A DNA stretch of 64,000 bases from Ktedonospora formicarum. GTDB taxonomy: Bacteria > Chloroflexota > Ktedonobacteria > Ktedonobacterales > Ktedonobacteraceae. The number at the start of each line of letters is the position of its first letter. The first letter of the stretch is position 1. Of the stretch, positions 33,943 through 42,059 are shown in pieces. The notes beneath the pieces were generated by a model. It was not told the origin of the DNA and searched no databases. It saw only the letters and a program-made list of their open reading frames with translations. The translations under genes were made by a program, and so were the position numbers. The stretch is from contig NZ_BNJF01000001.1 of the NCBI RefSeq assembly GCF_016587355.1, positions 3,377,721-3,441,720 of the forward strand. The letters run 5' to 3'.

Positions 33943-33971
33943 TTGACAGCCCTCGCTCAAAGGTCTACACT
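33943..33971 (+). promoter_or_regulatory. Promoter of the ornithine cyclodeaminase gene
   Basis: TTGACA (33943-33948), a 17-nt spacer and TACACT (33966-33971), about 54 nt before the start codon. Confidence 0.85.
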
Positions 33972-34024
33972 GGCATCAGGTTAGATGTGTATGGGTTACC
34001 CCTATTTGAAGTGAGGATCTATTT

Positions 34025-35263
34025 ATGGCTACATTTCATGAAGTGGTGGAGTTGAAAGGGCATATTATCGATTCCTGGTCGCTTCCTCGCGCCTGGGACA
34101 CGATCATGGACCGTGGCGGCAATTTTACAGTACAGGAAATTACTATCGGTAAACATAAGTCGGAGCCAAGCTATGTGCGTCTCCAGATAGAGGCGCAGGA
34201 CCCCGAAACGCTCGAACTGATTATCTCGGAGTTGCAGCAGTTTGGCGCGGTTATGGTAGACGCTCACGATACTCAGACGGAAATGGTGGAGCAGGATGGC
34301 GTGTTGCCCCCCAATTTCTATTCCACAACTAACCTGCCTACACAGATCCGCATTGGTGGACAGTGGGTGACGGTTGACGGGATCGAGATGGATGTGGTGA
34401 TCGTGGTTGAGCCTGAACACAAGCATGCCTATTGCAAGCCGATGCATGAGGTGCAGAAGGGCGACAAGATCGTAGTTGGGCATAAGGGAATTCGTGTTCA
34501 GCCCTACGAGCGTGAGCGTGGTCAGGAGACCTTTGCCTTCATGCAGAGTGATGTCTCCTCCGAGCGTGCCAAGGTCCTTGCTATCAAAAATATTGCTCGC
34601 CAGATGCGCGAGACGCACAAACGAGGCGGTAAGATCCTCTTTGTGCTGGGTCCCGCTGTGATCCATACCGGTGCGGGCCGCTACGTAGCGGAACTCATTC
34701 AACGTGGATATGTCCATGCCATCTTCGGTGGTAACGCGATCATCACACACGATATCGAGTCCGCGCTCTTCGGCACCTCCCTGGGTGTCAATCTCAAAAC
34801 AGGCGAGCAGGTTGAGGGTGGACATCGCAACCATCTGCGCGCCATTAATGCTATGCGTGGCATCGGCTCGCTGGAAAAGGCCATCGAGGCTGGCCTGTTG
34901 CGTGAGGGCATTACCTACGAGGCCCTGAAGCGTGGCCTGCCTCTGGTGCTTGCTGGCTCCATTCGCGATGACGGTCCCATGCCAGGTGTTATCACTGACA
35001 TGCCAGAGGCGCAGCACCGAATGCGCGAGGTTGTGCAGGATATCGATATGACGATCATGGTTGCCTCTATGCTACATGCTATCGCTACGGGCAATCTACT
35101 TCCGGCGCGTGTGCGCACGGTGGTTGTGGATATCAATCCAGCGGTCGTGACCAAGCTTGCGGATCGCGGTACCTTCCAGGCTGCGGGCCTCGTCACCGAC
35201 GCCGAACTCTTCCTGCGCGAACTGGTGGAGTCCCTCAACGAGATCGAAAGAACTGAGGTCTAA
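34025..35263 (+). CDS. Archaeal-type ornithine cyclodeaminase (LOR/SDH-domain, TIGR00300 family)
   Basis: 412 residues matching the family first described as a LOR/SDH conserved region. Members include the NAD-dependent ornithine cyclodeaminase of methanogens and the C-terminal half of cyanobacterial AgrE. It would turn ornithine into proline and ammonia. The N-terminal part (about 1-100) is an ACT-like LOR domain; the Rossmann-like part shows ILFVLGPAVIHTGAG, FGGNAIITHDIESAL and VLAGSIRDDGPMPGV. It is unrelated to the mu-crystallin-type enzyme. It has its own promoter and a perfect hairpin after it. Confidence 0.85.
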   Translation: MATFHEVVELKGHIIDSWSLPRAWDTIMDRGGNFTVQEITIGKHKSEPSYVRLQIEAQDPETLELIISELQQFGAVMVDAHDTQTEMVEQDGVLPPNFYSTTNLPTQIRIGGQWVTVDGIEMDVVIVVEPEHKHAYCKPMHEVQKGDKIVVGHKGIRVQPYERERGQETFAFMQSDVSSERAKVLAIKNIARQMRETHKRGGKILFVLGPAVIHTGAGRYVAELIQRGYVHAIFGGNAIITHDIESALFGTSLGVNLKTGEQVEGGHRNHLRAINAMRGIGSLEKAIEAGLLREGITYEALKRGLPLVLAGSIRDDGPMPGVITDMPEAQHRMREVVQDIDMTIMVASMLHAIATGNLLPARVRTVVVDINPAVVTKLADRGTFQAAGLVTDAELFLRELVESLNEIERTEV

Positions 35264-35276
35264 CCAAACCAGGAAG

Positions 35277-35334
35277 CCATAGGGCATATGTAGTCGCGTA
35301 CACTTTAGTGTACGCGACTACATATGCCCTATGG
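35277..35334. terminator. Perfect 28-bp hairpin between convergent genes
   Basis: Arms 35277-35304 and 35307-35334 are exact inverted copies with a 2-nt loop, 14 nt after the cyclodeaminase stop and 40 nt before the end of the convergent WYL regulator. Probably a bidirectional terminator. Confidence 0.8.
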
Positions 35335-35373
35335 TGCGCTAACGCGCGAAGGGATGTCTTTTTTGTGCTTCAT

Positions 35374-36348
35374 CTACTGTGGGGATGAAGCGTGCTCGGC
35401 GAGCGCACGCATCCGCTCTGCCTGTCGGAAGAGCGCGTCACGTAGCTCATCGGGCTGGCGCACAATAAAAGGGCACTCAAGGCTTGCCAGCGAGTGTGCC
35501 AACCAGTCAAGTTCATCGACATAGCATTTGAAGAGTACCTGTCGCTCCTGATCTATGACCTGTTCGAGTACTGCCCTGGCTGGCGGCACCATCGTGCGTG
35601 CCTCCTCTAGTGTCGTTTCCAGTATCACCTCGACATACCAGCGTGCGGGAGTCATCGGTATTCCCTTCGTGACATACTCCAGGCAATTGAAGTTCGTTGG
35701 GCGGGTAAAGTGCTCAGCCCGCATTGTGGCGTCCAGTATTCGGTCCAGGCGAAAGCTGCGCAACTCTTTCCGCAGGTGGCAGTAGCCCGCCATATACCAG
35801 TAGCCCACGCGGTAGACCAGCCCATAGGGATCAACCTCGCGTTCAGAGATGTCGCCTTTGAAGGCTTGATAGCTCAGGTGGACGCGCCGTTCTAGCTGTG
35901 CCGCTGTCGAGAGTACGGAGATGATCTCGGCACGTATCGTCTTACGTGTGTCGAGATAATGGAATTCCAGGGTATTCTGCAATGCCTGCATGCTTTCACG
36001 TAGCTCCAGGGGGAGAACACGCTCTACTTTTGCCGCGACACCTTCAATAGAGGGGGTCGCCTCGGCTAAGCCCAGTTTGCGTGCCGCGAAAAGCCCTAAC
36101 GTCAACGCCAATGCTTCTTCATTGGTAAACATCAGAGGTGGTAGCTTGAAGCCGGGTCGCAAGAAATATGCTCCGTAGCGCCCCCTGCCCCCCTGTACTG
36201 GAATGCCCATGCTCTGCAACATAGTCACATAGCGCCGCACAGTGCGTACATCTACCTCCAGACGCTCCGCTAGCTCTGGCCCACTGATACGTGTGCGCGA
36301 TTGAAGCAATTCAAGAACTGTGAGGACGCGTGTGGTTGGAAAATACAT
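35374..36348 (-). CDS. HTH/WYL-domain transcriptional regulator
   Basis: 324 residues. An N-terminal DeoR-like winged helix (about 1-60; RISGPELAERLEVDVRTVRRYV) precedes a WYL domain (about 140-215; LERRVHLSYQAFKGDISEREVDPYGL) and the WCX C-terminal region. WYL domains bind ligands such as nucleic-acid fragments in several defence- and repair-linked regulators. It is divergent from the isochorismatase-like gene, so it may regulate that gene and itself through the 160-bp gap. A strong promoter lies upstream. Confidence 0.9.
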   Translation of the reverse strand: MYFPTTRVLTVLELLQSRTRISGPELAERLEVDVRTVRRYVTMLQSMGIPVQGGRGRYGAYFLRPGFKLPPLMFTNEEALALTLGLFAARKLGLAEATPSIEGVAAKVERVLPLELRESMQALQNTLEFHYLDTRKTIRAEIISVLSTAAQLERRVHLSYQAFKGDISEREVDPYGLVYRVGYWYMAGYCHLRKELRSFRLDRILDATMRAEHFTRPTNFNCLEYVTKGIPMTPARWYVEVILETTLEEARTMVPPARAVLEQVIDQERQVLFKCYVDELDWLAHSLASLECPFIVRQPDELRDALFRQAERMRALAEHASSPQ

Positions 36349-36412
36349 GCTTCCTGTCCCTTTCTCGCTATGTATTGGCTCTGGCTGACAGAAATATGTT
36401 CAATCAGGACGT

Positions 36413-36441
36413 ATTATACCCGCTTTCGGTTGTATACTCAA
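36413..36441 (-). promoter_or_regulatory. Promoter of the WYL regulator gene
   Basis: On the minus strand TTGAGT (36441-36436), a 17-nt spacer and TATAAT (36418-36413), 65 nt before the start codon. Confidence 0.8.
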
Positions 36442-36509
36442 CGTTAGTCGTGTCTGTATTGGCTACAGTGAATATATAGAACGCAAGAAGAAAGGTAAGT
36501 ACCATCATT

Positions 36510-37043
36510 ATGGATAAACAAACCGCGCTTGTGATTATTGATATGCAGGTAGGGCTGTTTGAAGAAGCCGGTCAGCCAGAAGAGCAGCTAGCGAATATTC
36601 AAAGCCTGCTAGTTCAGGCTCGTGAGGCGGGAACACCAGTGATCTATGTGCAGCATAATGGTCCCGAGGGTGATAGCCTGGTGAAGGGGCTCCCCACGTG
36701 GGAGATCCATCCAAACATCGCGCCACACGAAGGTGAACTGGTAGTCCAGAAGCGCGCCTCCGATTCATTCTATGAGACAACTCTTAATGAGGAGCTTCAG
36801 CAGAAGCATATCACTCATCTCGTCGTTACTGGTGGGCAGACCGAGTACTGCGTCGATACCACCATTCGCCGCGCGACGACGCTTGGCTACAGCATTACGT
36901 TGGTCTCCGATGCGCATATTACTGCGGACAACGAGTTTCTCTCCGCGCGTCAGGCCATTGCTTATCATAATTATCTGCTCGATGGTTTCGGTACCGATAA
37001 AGGCCGAATCTCAGTTAAGCCCACCGCAGACATTCACTTCTAG
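36510..37043 (+). CDS. Isochorismatase-family cysteine hydrolase
   Basis: 177 residues with the family triad: Asp in VIIDMQ (residue 11), Lys in VQKRASDSF and Cys in GGQTEYCVD. Members hydrolyse isochorismate, nicotinamide, N-carbamoyl compounds and similar amides; the substrate here is not determinable. Divergent from the WYL regulator and followed 52 bp later by a YcaQ-type gene on the same strand. Confidence 0.9.
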   Translation: MDKQTALVIIDMQVGLFEEAGQPEEQLANIQSLLVQAREAGTPVIYVQHNGPEGDSLVKGLPTWEIHPNIAPHEGELVVQKRASDSFYETTLNEELQQKHITHLVVTGGQTEYCVDTTIRRATTLGYSITLVSDAHITADNEFLSARQAIAYHNYLLDGFGTDKGRISVKPTADIHF

Positions 37044-37095
37044 CACACTACAGGAAAAGGCGCGGGAGGGTGTCCTCCCGCCAGGGCATATCTCT

Positions 37096-38301
37096 ATGGC
37101 AATGTTACATATTTCACGCGAGCATGCGCGCCGCTTCCTAACAGCCTATCACTTTCAACCAACCGATCTTCCAGGTGTCTTTGAGCGCCTGGGAACGGTG
37201 CAGTATGATCCCTTGAATCCGGTCGGACGCAATCCTGATCTTGTCTTCCAGGCTCGCATCCCTGGCTACCAGATTGACGACTGGCAGCATTTGGCCTATA
37301 CAAAGCGCCTTCTTTATGATGCCTGGGATAAGCAAGCCTGCCTGGTCCCAATTAGCGATTGGCCGCTACGGGCGATGGTGCGTGAGTCATACCGACCCTA
37401 CCACGACCGTGAGATCCTGGGGCTTGATCCCGAAACACCTGAGCGTATTCTGGCTGAGATGGATGCACGCGGCCCGCTCTCCTCCCTGGAATTGGATGAC
37501 CACTCACGCATGGCTGATAAGAATTCGTGGTATGGCCTCACAAAAGCCAAACGTGCGCTCCGCTCGATGTGGGTCTGTGGCATGATCCTCACACATCATC
37601 GTCGCAATGGGCGGCACTACTATGATCGCCCAGAGCGCGTTATTCCCGATGCTCACTTTCAGACACCACTGCTAGATAATGCTGATGCCTTTCACCGTTG
37701 GATAATCGGACGCCGTTTTCAGGCCGTAGGACTGCTTCGCCCCAATGCGGAAGCCGCTATCTGGAGCGCTTGCGGTAGTTCCTCTATACGTAAAGCGGCT
37801 ATCGCTCAGCTTGTCGCGGATGGTATTCTGACTCCCGTTCAGGTAGACGAGAAGGCCTGGACATACTACCTTCTTACCAGTGCTCTTCCCCTGTTGGAGT
37901 CCACCTCCACCGCTACTGAGCACGCCAATGAAGCGGAGATGCGCTTCATCGCGCCCCTCGATAGCATTCTCTGGGACCGTAAGAGCATTGAGCATATCTT
38001 CGGGTTCGACTACATCTGGGAAGTCTATAAGCCTGAGCACCTGCGCCGCTGGGGATATTACGTGCTTCCTGTCTTCTATCGCGACCGCTTTGTCGCGCGT
38101 ATCGATTCACGCCTGGAGAAAGGGGTCTGGACCATCAATAAGTGGTGGTGGGAGAGCGACGTCAAACCTGACGCGAGTATGCGCGCCGCCCTCAAGCGCG
38201 CTTCCCGCAAGTTCATGCATTACCTCAACGCTCATGACATCATCGTTAGCGAGGCTATCGATAGTAAAACTCGAGCCGTCCTCCTCTCGGGCAAGAAATA
38301 A
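37096..38301 (+). CDS. YcaQ/AlkX-type winged-helix DNA glycosylase
   Basis: 401 residues of the HTH_42 family, which includes E. coli YcaQ (AlkX) and Streptomyces AlkZ, enzymes that unhook DNA interstrand crosslinks. A Q-x-D catalytic-type motif is visible near the N-terminus (GTVQYDPLNPVGRNPDLVF). Three winged-helix units follow, and the C-terminus has FIAPLDSILWDR and the conserved GYYVLPVFYRDRFVARID. The frame is open far upstream (36772) through the previous gene; the ATG at 37096 begins where family similarity begins. It may share transcription with the isochorismatase-like gene. Confidence 0.88.
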   Translation: MAMLHISREHARRFLTAYHFQPTDLPGVFERLGTVQYDPLNPVGRNPDLVFQARIPGYQIDDWQHLAYTKRLLYDAWDKQACLVPISDWPLRAMVRESYRPYHDREILGLDPETPERILAEMDARGPLSSLELDDHSRMADKNSWYGLTKAKRALRSMWVCGMILTHHRRNGRHYYDRPERVIPDAHFQTPLLDNADAFHRWIIGRRFQAVGLLRPNAEAAIWSACGSSSIRKAAIAQLVADGILTPVQVDEKAWTYYLLTSALPLLESTSTATEHANEAEMRFIAPLDSILWDRKSIEHIFGFDYIWEVYKPEHLRRWGYYVLPVFYRDRFVARIDSRLEKGVWTINKWWWESDVKPDASMRAALKRASRKFMHYLNAHDIIVSEAIDSKTRAVLLSGKK

Positions 38302-38309
38302 GGAAAAAC

Positions 38310-38359
38310 GTAGAATGGTCGCTGTATTTACCTCTAGTATAATACAGCGACCATTCTAC
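38310..38359. terminator. Hairpin between convergent genes (19-bp perfect stem)
   Basis: GTAGAATGGTCGCTGTATT pairs with AATACAGCGACCATTCTAC, then ATTTTGG on the plus strand. It lies 8 nt after the YcaQ-type stop and 8 nt before the end of the convergent DUF1611 gene. Confidence 0.82.
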
Positions 38360-38367
38360 ATTTTGGT

Positions 38368-39423
38368 TTAGCGAGTGGAGAAATGCTGTTGAAGGGCATC
38401 CATCAGCTTTTCCGCGCCGAAACGAATAACGTCTGTCGTAGGCAGACCCGTCTCTTCTTCAGCCTGCTGGATGGCTACGCGAGCCTCTTCCTCACTTAGC
38501 CCAACGGTCATCAATGCCAGTCCGACGACCTTACATTGCCCATCCTGGCGAATCCAGTTGATCGCGTCTTCATTGATCTGGATCAGGCGCGAGAGCGATG
38601 GCATGGGACAGCGCTCGTAGCCGTCAATGGTCTTCGCTGTAGCGAGGTGGCAGAAAATCATGGCGTCAGGAACCGATCCGTGGATCAGGCCCAGCGTTAC
38701 GGGTGAGTAGCCAGGGTGGGTAAGCGCGCCCTGTCCCTCAACGAAGACCCATTCATGCGCATTGGACATCTCCAGCACTTTCTCTTCCACCATTCCCGCG
38801 ATGAAGTCGCTAATGAGGTGGTCAATAGGTAGTCCATCGTTAGAGATCATTATGCCGGTCTGACCCGTCGCCAGGAACGCGCCATCCAGGCCGCGCTGGC
38901 GCGCGACACGTTCAAGTTCAAGCGCGACCGTCATCTTACCTGCTGAACAGTCGGAGCCAACCATCAAGACGGTGTGGCTTCCAGGTCGGTGAGGGGTAAA
39001 CTGTGCGACCCGTGTCTGATCTGGTGCGCGCCGCACATCCCAAAGGGTAACGCCCTTCTTCTCTGCGGCCTCACGCAGTTCGTCGTCGTCTGCAAGAAAG
39101 GTATGGAGTCCACTAATGATGTCGAGCCCATGTTCGATGGCAGTCAGGAGTTGCCAGCGCCAGCTCGCGGGGAGCGCTCCACCCTGCGGTGCGATGCCGA
39201 TCATAAGGGTATCTGGTTTTAAGCGCAGGGCTTCATGGATATCCTGGACCATTGGGATGCCTTCGCCCAGAGGCACTTCCAATGCCTGCGCGACATCCTT
39301 TCCCATATGAGTACTATCGATGACCGCTAGAATCTCATCCTTACTATAACGAATAACACCCGTTGCCGTCTTGGCCCGGTGCAGGGTGAAAGCTCCTTCC
39401 GCCAGGATCACAATTCGTCGCAT
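38368..39423 (-). CDS. DUF1611 P-loop protein (DgcN-like)
   Basis: 351 residues: an N-terminal Rossmann-like domain (about 1-110) and a P-loop domain with the motif GSDCSAGKMT near 160 and FVEGQGALTHPGYSP near 230. Characterised DUF1611 members (DgcN) acylate D-glutamate before racemisation by DgcA, an enolase-superfamily enzyme like the dipeptide epimerase at 30.9-31.9 kb. The functional link is inferred from family knowledge; the two genes are not adjacent. The ATG has AAAGGAG about 10 nt upstream. Confidence 0.8.
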   Translation of the reverse strand: MRRIVILAEGAFTLHRAKTATGVIRYSKDEILAVIDSTHMGKDVAQALEVPLGEGIPMVQDIHEALRLKPDTLMIGIAPQGGALPASWRWQLLTAIEHGLDIISGLHTFLADDDELREAAEKKGVTLWDVRRAPDQTRVAQFTPHRPGSHTVLMVGSDCSAGKMTVALELERVARQRGLDGAFLATGQTGIMISNDGLPIDHLISDFIAGMVEEKVLEMSNAHEWVFVEGQGALTHPGYSPVTLGLIHGSVPDAMIFCHLATAKTIDGYERCPMPSLSRLIQINEDAINWIRQDGQCKVVGLALMTVGLSEEEARVAIQQAEEETGLPTTDVIRFGAEKLMDALQQHFSTR

Positions 39424-39633
39424 AAATAAGCAGCTCCTTTGTCCAGATGGGTAGATAATTTTTCCCTATTATATACACAAAAAGAAGGGAGCGAGCGGCC
39501 TGCTCTCGCGAGTGGAGCCCGCTCTTGAGCGAACTGTTAAGCTTTGCTGCTTGCCCTCTAGACGCTGGCAGGGAGACATGCTATCATAAAGTTCATCACA
39601 TAGCGTGGATACACAGTAAGGAGTTTACTTTTC

Positions 39634-40104
39634 ATGCAATCCAATCTGTTCCGCTGGCTCTTTGAAGATCCCGTGATGGCCGGGTCCAATGGTGGTCTCC
39701 CTGGTACTGAAGTGTTTCACTTTCTCTGGCCCTGGCTTATCTTCTGTATTGCCGGACTCTTACTCACTTTTTACTATTCTGTTGAGGGTCGTAAGCGCTT
39801 TGTGAAGAGCAAGCCCCTGGCGAAGCGCATGCTTGACAACTATTTGGGCTGGTTCGCCGTGATCTGTGTTGTGGGTCTCCCCTTGATCTTTGCGCGCGTC
39901 TACCTGAGTGGCTACTTCTTCGCCTGGCGTTTCTGGCGCTATCTCTGGCTCCTGAGCATGGTTGTTTGGGCTGCGACCTGGATTTACTACCTGGTACGCA
40001 AATACCCCTCAGAGCGCGCTGGCTTCAAGGCATATCAGACCCAGCAGAAGTATGTTCCGAAGGGGAATCGCAGCAAGCGTAACGCTCGCGCTGGCTCGCG
40101 CTAG
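39634..40104 (+). CDS. Small membrane protein, unknown function
   Basis: 156 residues with three predicted transmembrane helices (about 29-49, 75-93 and 102-124) and a basic cytoplasmic tail. No family motif is recognised. The start is preceded by AAGGAG at a suitable distance. It lies 17 nt upstream of mobA on the same strand, suggesting co-transcription but no evident shared function. Confidence 0.75.
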   Translation: MQSNLFRWLFEDPVMAGSNGGLPGTEVFHFLWPWLIFCIAGLLLTFYYSVEGRKRFVKSKPLAKRMLDNYLGWFAVICVVGLPLIFARVYLSGYFFAWRFWRYLWLLSMVVWAATWIYYLVRKYPSERAGFKAYQTQQKYVPKGNRSKRNARAGSR

Positions 40105-40121
40105 ACTAACTGGAGACTGTC

Positions 40122-40754
40122 TTGGGACGTACAACCTCCGTGGCAGGTATCCTCCTGGTAGGAGGGCTTAGTAGCCGCATGGGTCGCGATAAGGCCATGC
40201 TTCCGTTGATGGGGGTTGACGAAAGATCAGGCTCAACCTTTGTGGTCTCACAGGCCACACTCCTACGCGAGCGATGTAGCGAGGTTGTACTTGTCGCTCG
40301 CGATGAGGAATATGCGGAGCGGTATCGGCATCTGGATCTACCTACGTGTGTGCGTGTGGTGGTCGATGTTGAGAAGGACAGGGGGCCATTGATGGGCTTG
40401 TACAGCGGTCTGCGTGCTATTAATGCGTCACATGCCCTGGTCTCCGCTGTTGATATGCCTTTTGTACAGCTTGCCGTGCTTGATTTCCTGCTGGCTCAAC
40501 CCCTGGACGACGCCATCATTTTGCCCTTTGTAGCAGGCGCTCCCCAGGTTTTGTTGGCCGTGTATCCACGCATCTTGCTGCCTATCATCGAGGCGAGCTT
40601 GCGCGCCGGGCGACGTGGTCCTCGCTCACTCTTGGAGCAAGCGCGTGTGCGTTATGTGGAGGAGGAGCGCTTGCGGGCTATAGATCCCAAACTGCGCTCG
40701 TTTGTGAACATAAATACTCCCGACGAATTGCGACGAGAGGGCCTGGAACGATAG
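40122..40754 (+). CDS. mobA: Molybdenum cofactor guanylyltransferase
   Basis: 210 residues. The NTP-transfer signature GGLSSRMGRDKAMLP lies near residues 12-26, with further blocks DKGPLMGLYSGL (here DRGPLMGLYSGL) and SAVDMPFV. MobA attaches GMP to molybdopterin to make the bis-MGD cofactor of DMSO-reductase-type enzymes. The start is TTG at 40122, with GGAG 7 nt upstream. No other moa/mob genes are in the window. A hairpin overlaps the stop codon. Confidence 0.9.
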   Translation: MGRTTSVAGILLVGGLSSRMGRDKAMLPLMGVDERSGSTFVVSQATLLRERCSEVVLVARDEEYAERYRHLDLPTCVRVVVDVEKDRGPLMGLYSGLRAINASHALVSAVDMPFVQLAVLDFLLAQPLDDAIILPFVAGAPQVLLAVYPRILLPIIEASLRAGRRGPRSLLEQARVRYVEEERLRAIDPKLRSFVNINTPDELRREGLER

Positions 40755-40763
40755 GCCCTCTCG
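40734..40763 (+). terminator. Hairpin overlapping the mobA stop codon
   Basis: CGAGAGGGCCT pairs perfectly with AGGCCCTCTCG (11 bp), 8-nt loop, with the left arm inside the last codons, followed by a T-rich stretch (CTTATCTATTTT). Confidence 0.7.
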
Positions 40764-40792
40764 CTTATCTATTTTCCCAACACAGGAAATCT

Positions 40793-40883
40793 CATATGTA
40801 GGCGCTCAGCTTCATCGAGCGTAACTTGTTAGCCCATGCCACGTCTTCGCAGTCCATATGTAGGCGCTCAGCTTCAGCGAGCG
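40793..40883. repeat. Pair of 29-bp direct repeats, family B
   Basis: CATATGTAGGCGCTCAGCTT followed by CA(T/G)CGAGCG occurs at 40793-40821 and 40855-40883 (period 62 nt). Each unit can fold (GCGCTC..GAGCGC). A second, inverted pair with the shared ATATGTAGGC core lies at 58191-58283. It sits in the gap between convergent mobA and the isopentenyl-diphosphate isomerase gene. Confidence 0.6.
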
Positions 40884-40890
40884 CAGAGCT

Positions 40891-42011
40891 CTATGAGCGC
40901 AAGCGCCTTCGCGCCATTTTTTTGAGCTCTTCCTCGAAGCCACGCATCTGAAGCCAGGCGCGAGTCTCGCCTCCCACCACTATATCTACCTTGCGCATCT
41001 GAGCTATGGTACCAGCTCCACTCAGTTGCATGGCAACCTTGAGCTCCGCGATGAGTCCTTCTAGAAGTTCTCGCACCTCGTCATACCCCTGACTAGCCGC
41101 TTTCAGGAAGGGAAACCCTATGCCAACAAGCGTCGCGCCTACTGCCAGCGCCCGCGCAATGTCCAACCCATTGCGTACCCCGCCAGTTGCTATCAAGGGC
41201 AAATGTGCCACACCACTCTCAATAACCGCGATAGGCGTTGGAATACCCCAGTCTCGATAGAGCTCGCCAATGCGCGTGGAGCGTTCGTCTCCGCGAGATT
41301 GTGAGCGTGCGGCCTCCATCGCGGCCATGCTGCTACCGCCAGCGCCTCCCACATCAATGGCTGAGACTCCGCATGAGCGGAGCAGCAATGCCTGCTCGCG
41401 GCAAACACCTGCCCCTGTCTCCTTGGCGATGATTGGTAATGGGAGTCTTTGCGCGAGCTGACGCAGCGCCCTGGCCTCACCAACCGCGCGTCGATCACCT
41501 TCTGGCTGGGCCGCTTCCTGTAAGCTGTTCATATGCAGTGCCAGGGCATTCGCTCCGATCATCTGTATGGCCTGCTCTACCTGCTCGTAGGTAAAGGCCG
41601 GATGATGCTCTTGAGCGATAAGCTGGGGGCGCCAATGTTGGCGATCAGAAAGGCGTGTGGAGCCTGCTCGCGCGTGATTGCGAAGCTATCCGCGACTTCA
41701 GGATTAAGGATCGCGGCACGCTGGCTTCCCACACCCAGTGCTAGCCCATACTCTTCGGCGGCTCGCGCCAAGTTGCGGTTAATTGTAAGTACATCGGGAT
41801 GCCCACCTGTAAGCGAGGAAATGAAGAGAGGGTAACGCAGTCGTTGTCCCAGAAACTCTACTGAGGTATCAATAGCATCCAGGTCTACCTCCGGTAGTGC
41901 CTGATGCACGAAGTGTATATCCTGCCAGCCAGCCTGCTGCGGCGCTGAGACGTCCCGTGCAAGCGCGACATTGACGTGCTCAATTTTGCGCTGTTTGACT
42001 TCATCGGTCAT
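40891..42011 (-). CDS. fni: Type 2 isopentenyl-diphosphate delta-isomerase (frameshifted)
   Basis: FMN-dependent interconversion of IPP and DMAPP for isoprenoids. The N-terminal part (from 42011) reads RKIEHVNVALARDV and FISSLTGG; the C-terminal part reads MIGANALALHMNSLQEAAQPEGDR, IAKETGAG and LIATGGVRNGLD. The two parts are in different frames. Adding one C to the run at 41625-41629 restores NIGAP-QLIAQEHHPAF-TYEQVEQAIQMIG and a normal protein of about 373 residues. This fits a sequencing deletion better than decay, because both halves are otherwise conserved. It lies 48 bp downstream of the membrane glycosyltransferase gene. Confidence 0.88.
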
Positions 42012-42059
42012 AAATGTAAGGAAATCCTTTCTGCGCGAACGACGCTCTGCGATCTGATG

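Noticed and set aside
34019..35017. 332-codon minus-strand frame opposite the ornithine cyclodeaminase gene
   Set aside because: Lies wholly on the antisense of a clear gene, has no domain and no ribosome-binding site; it is open because of codon bias in the real gene.
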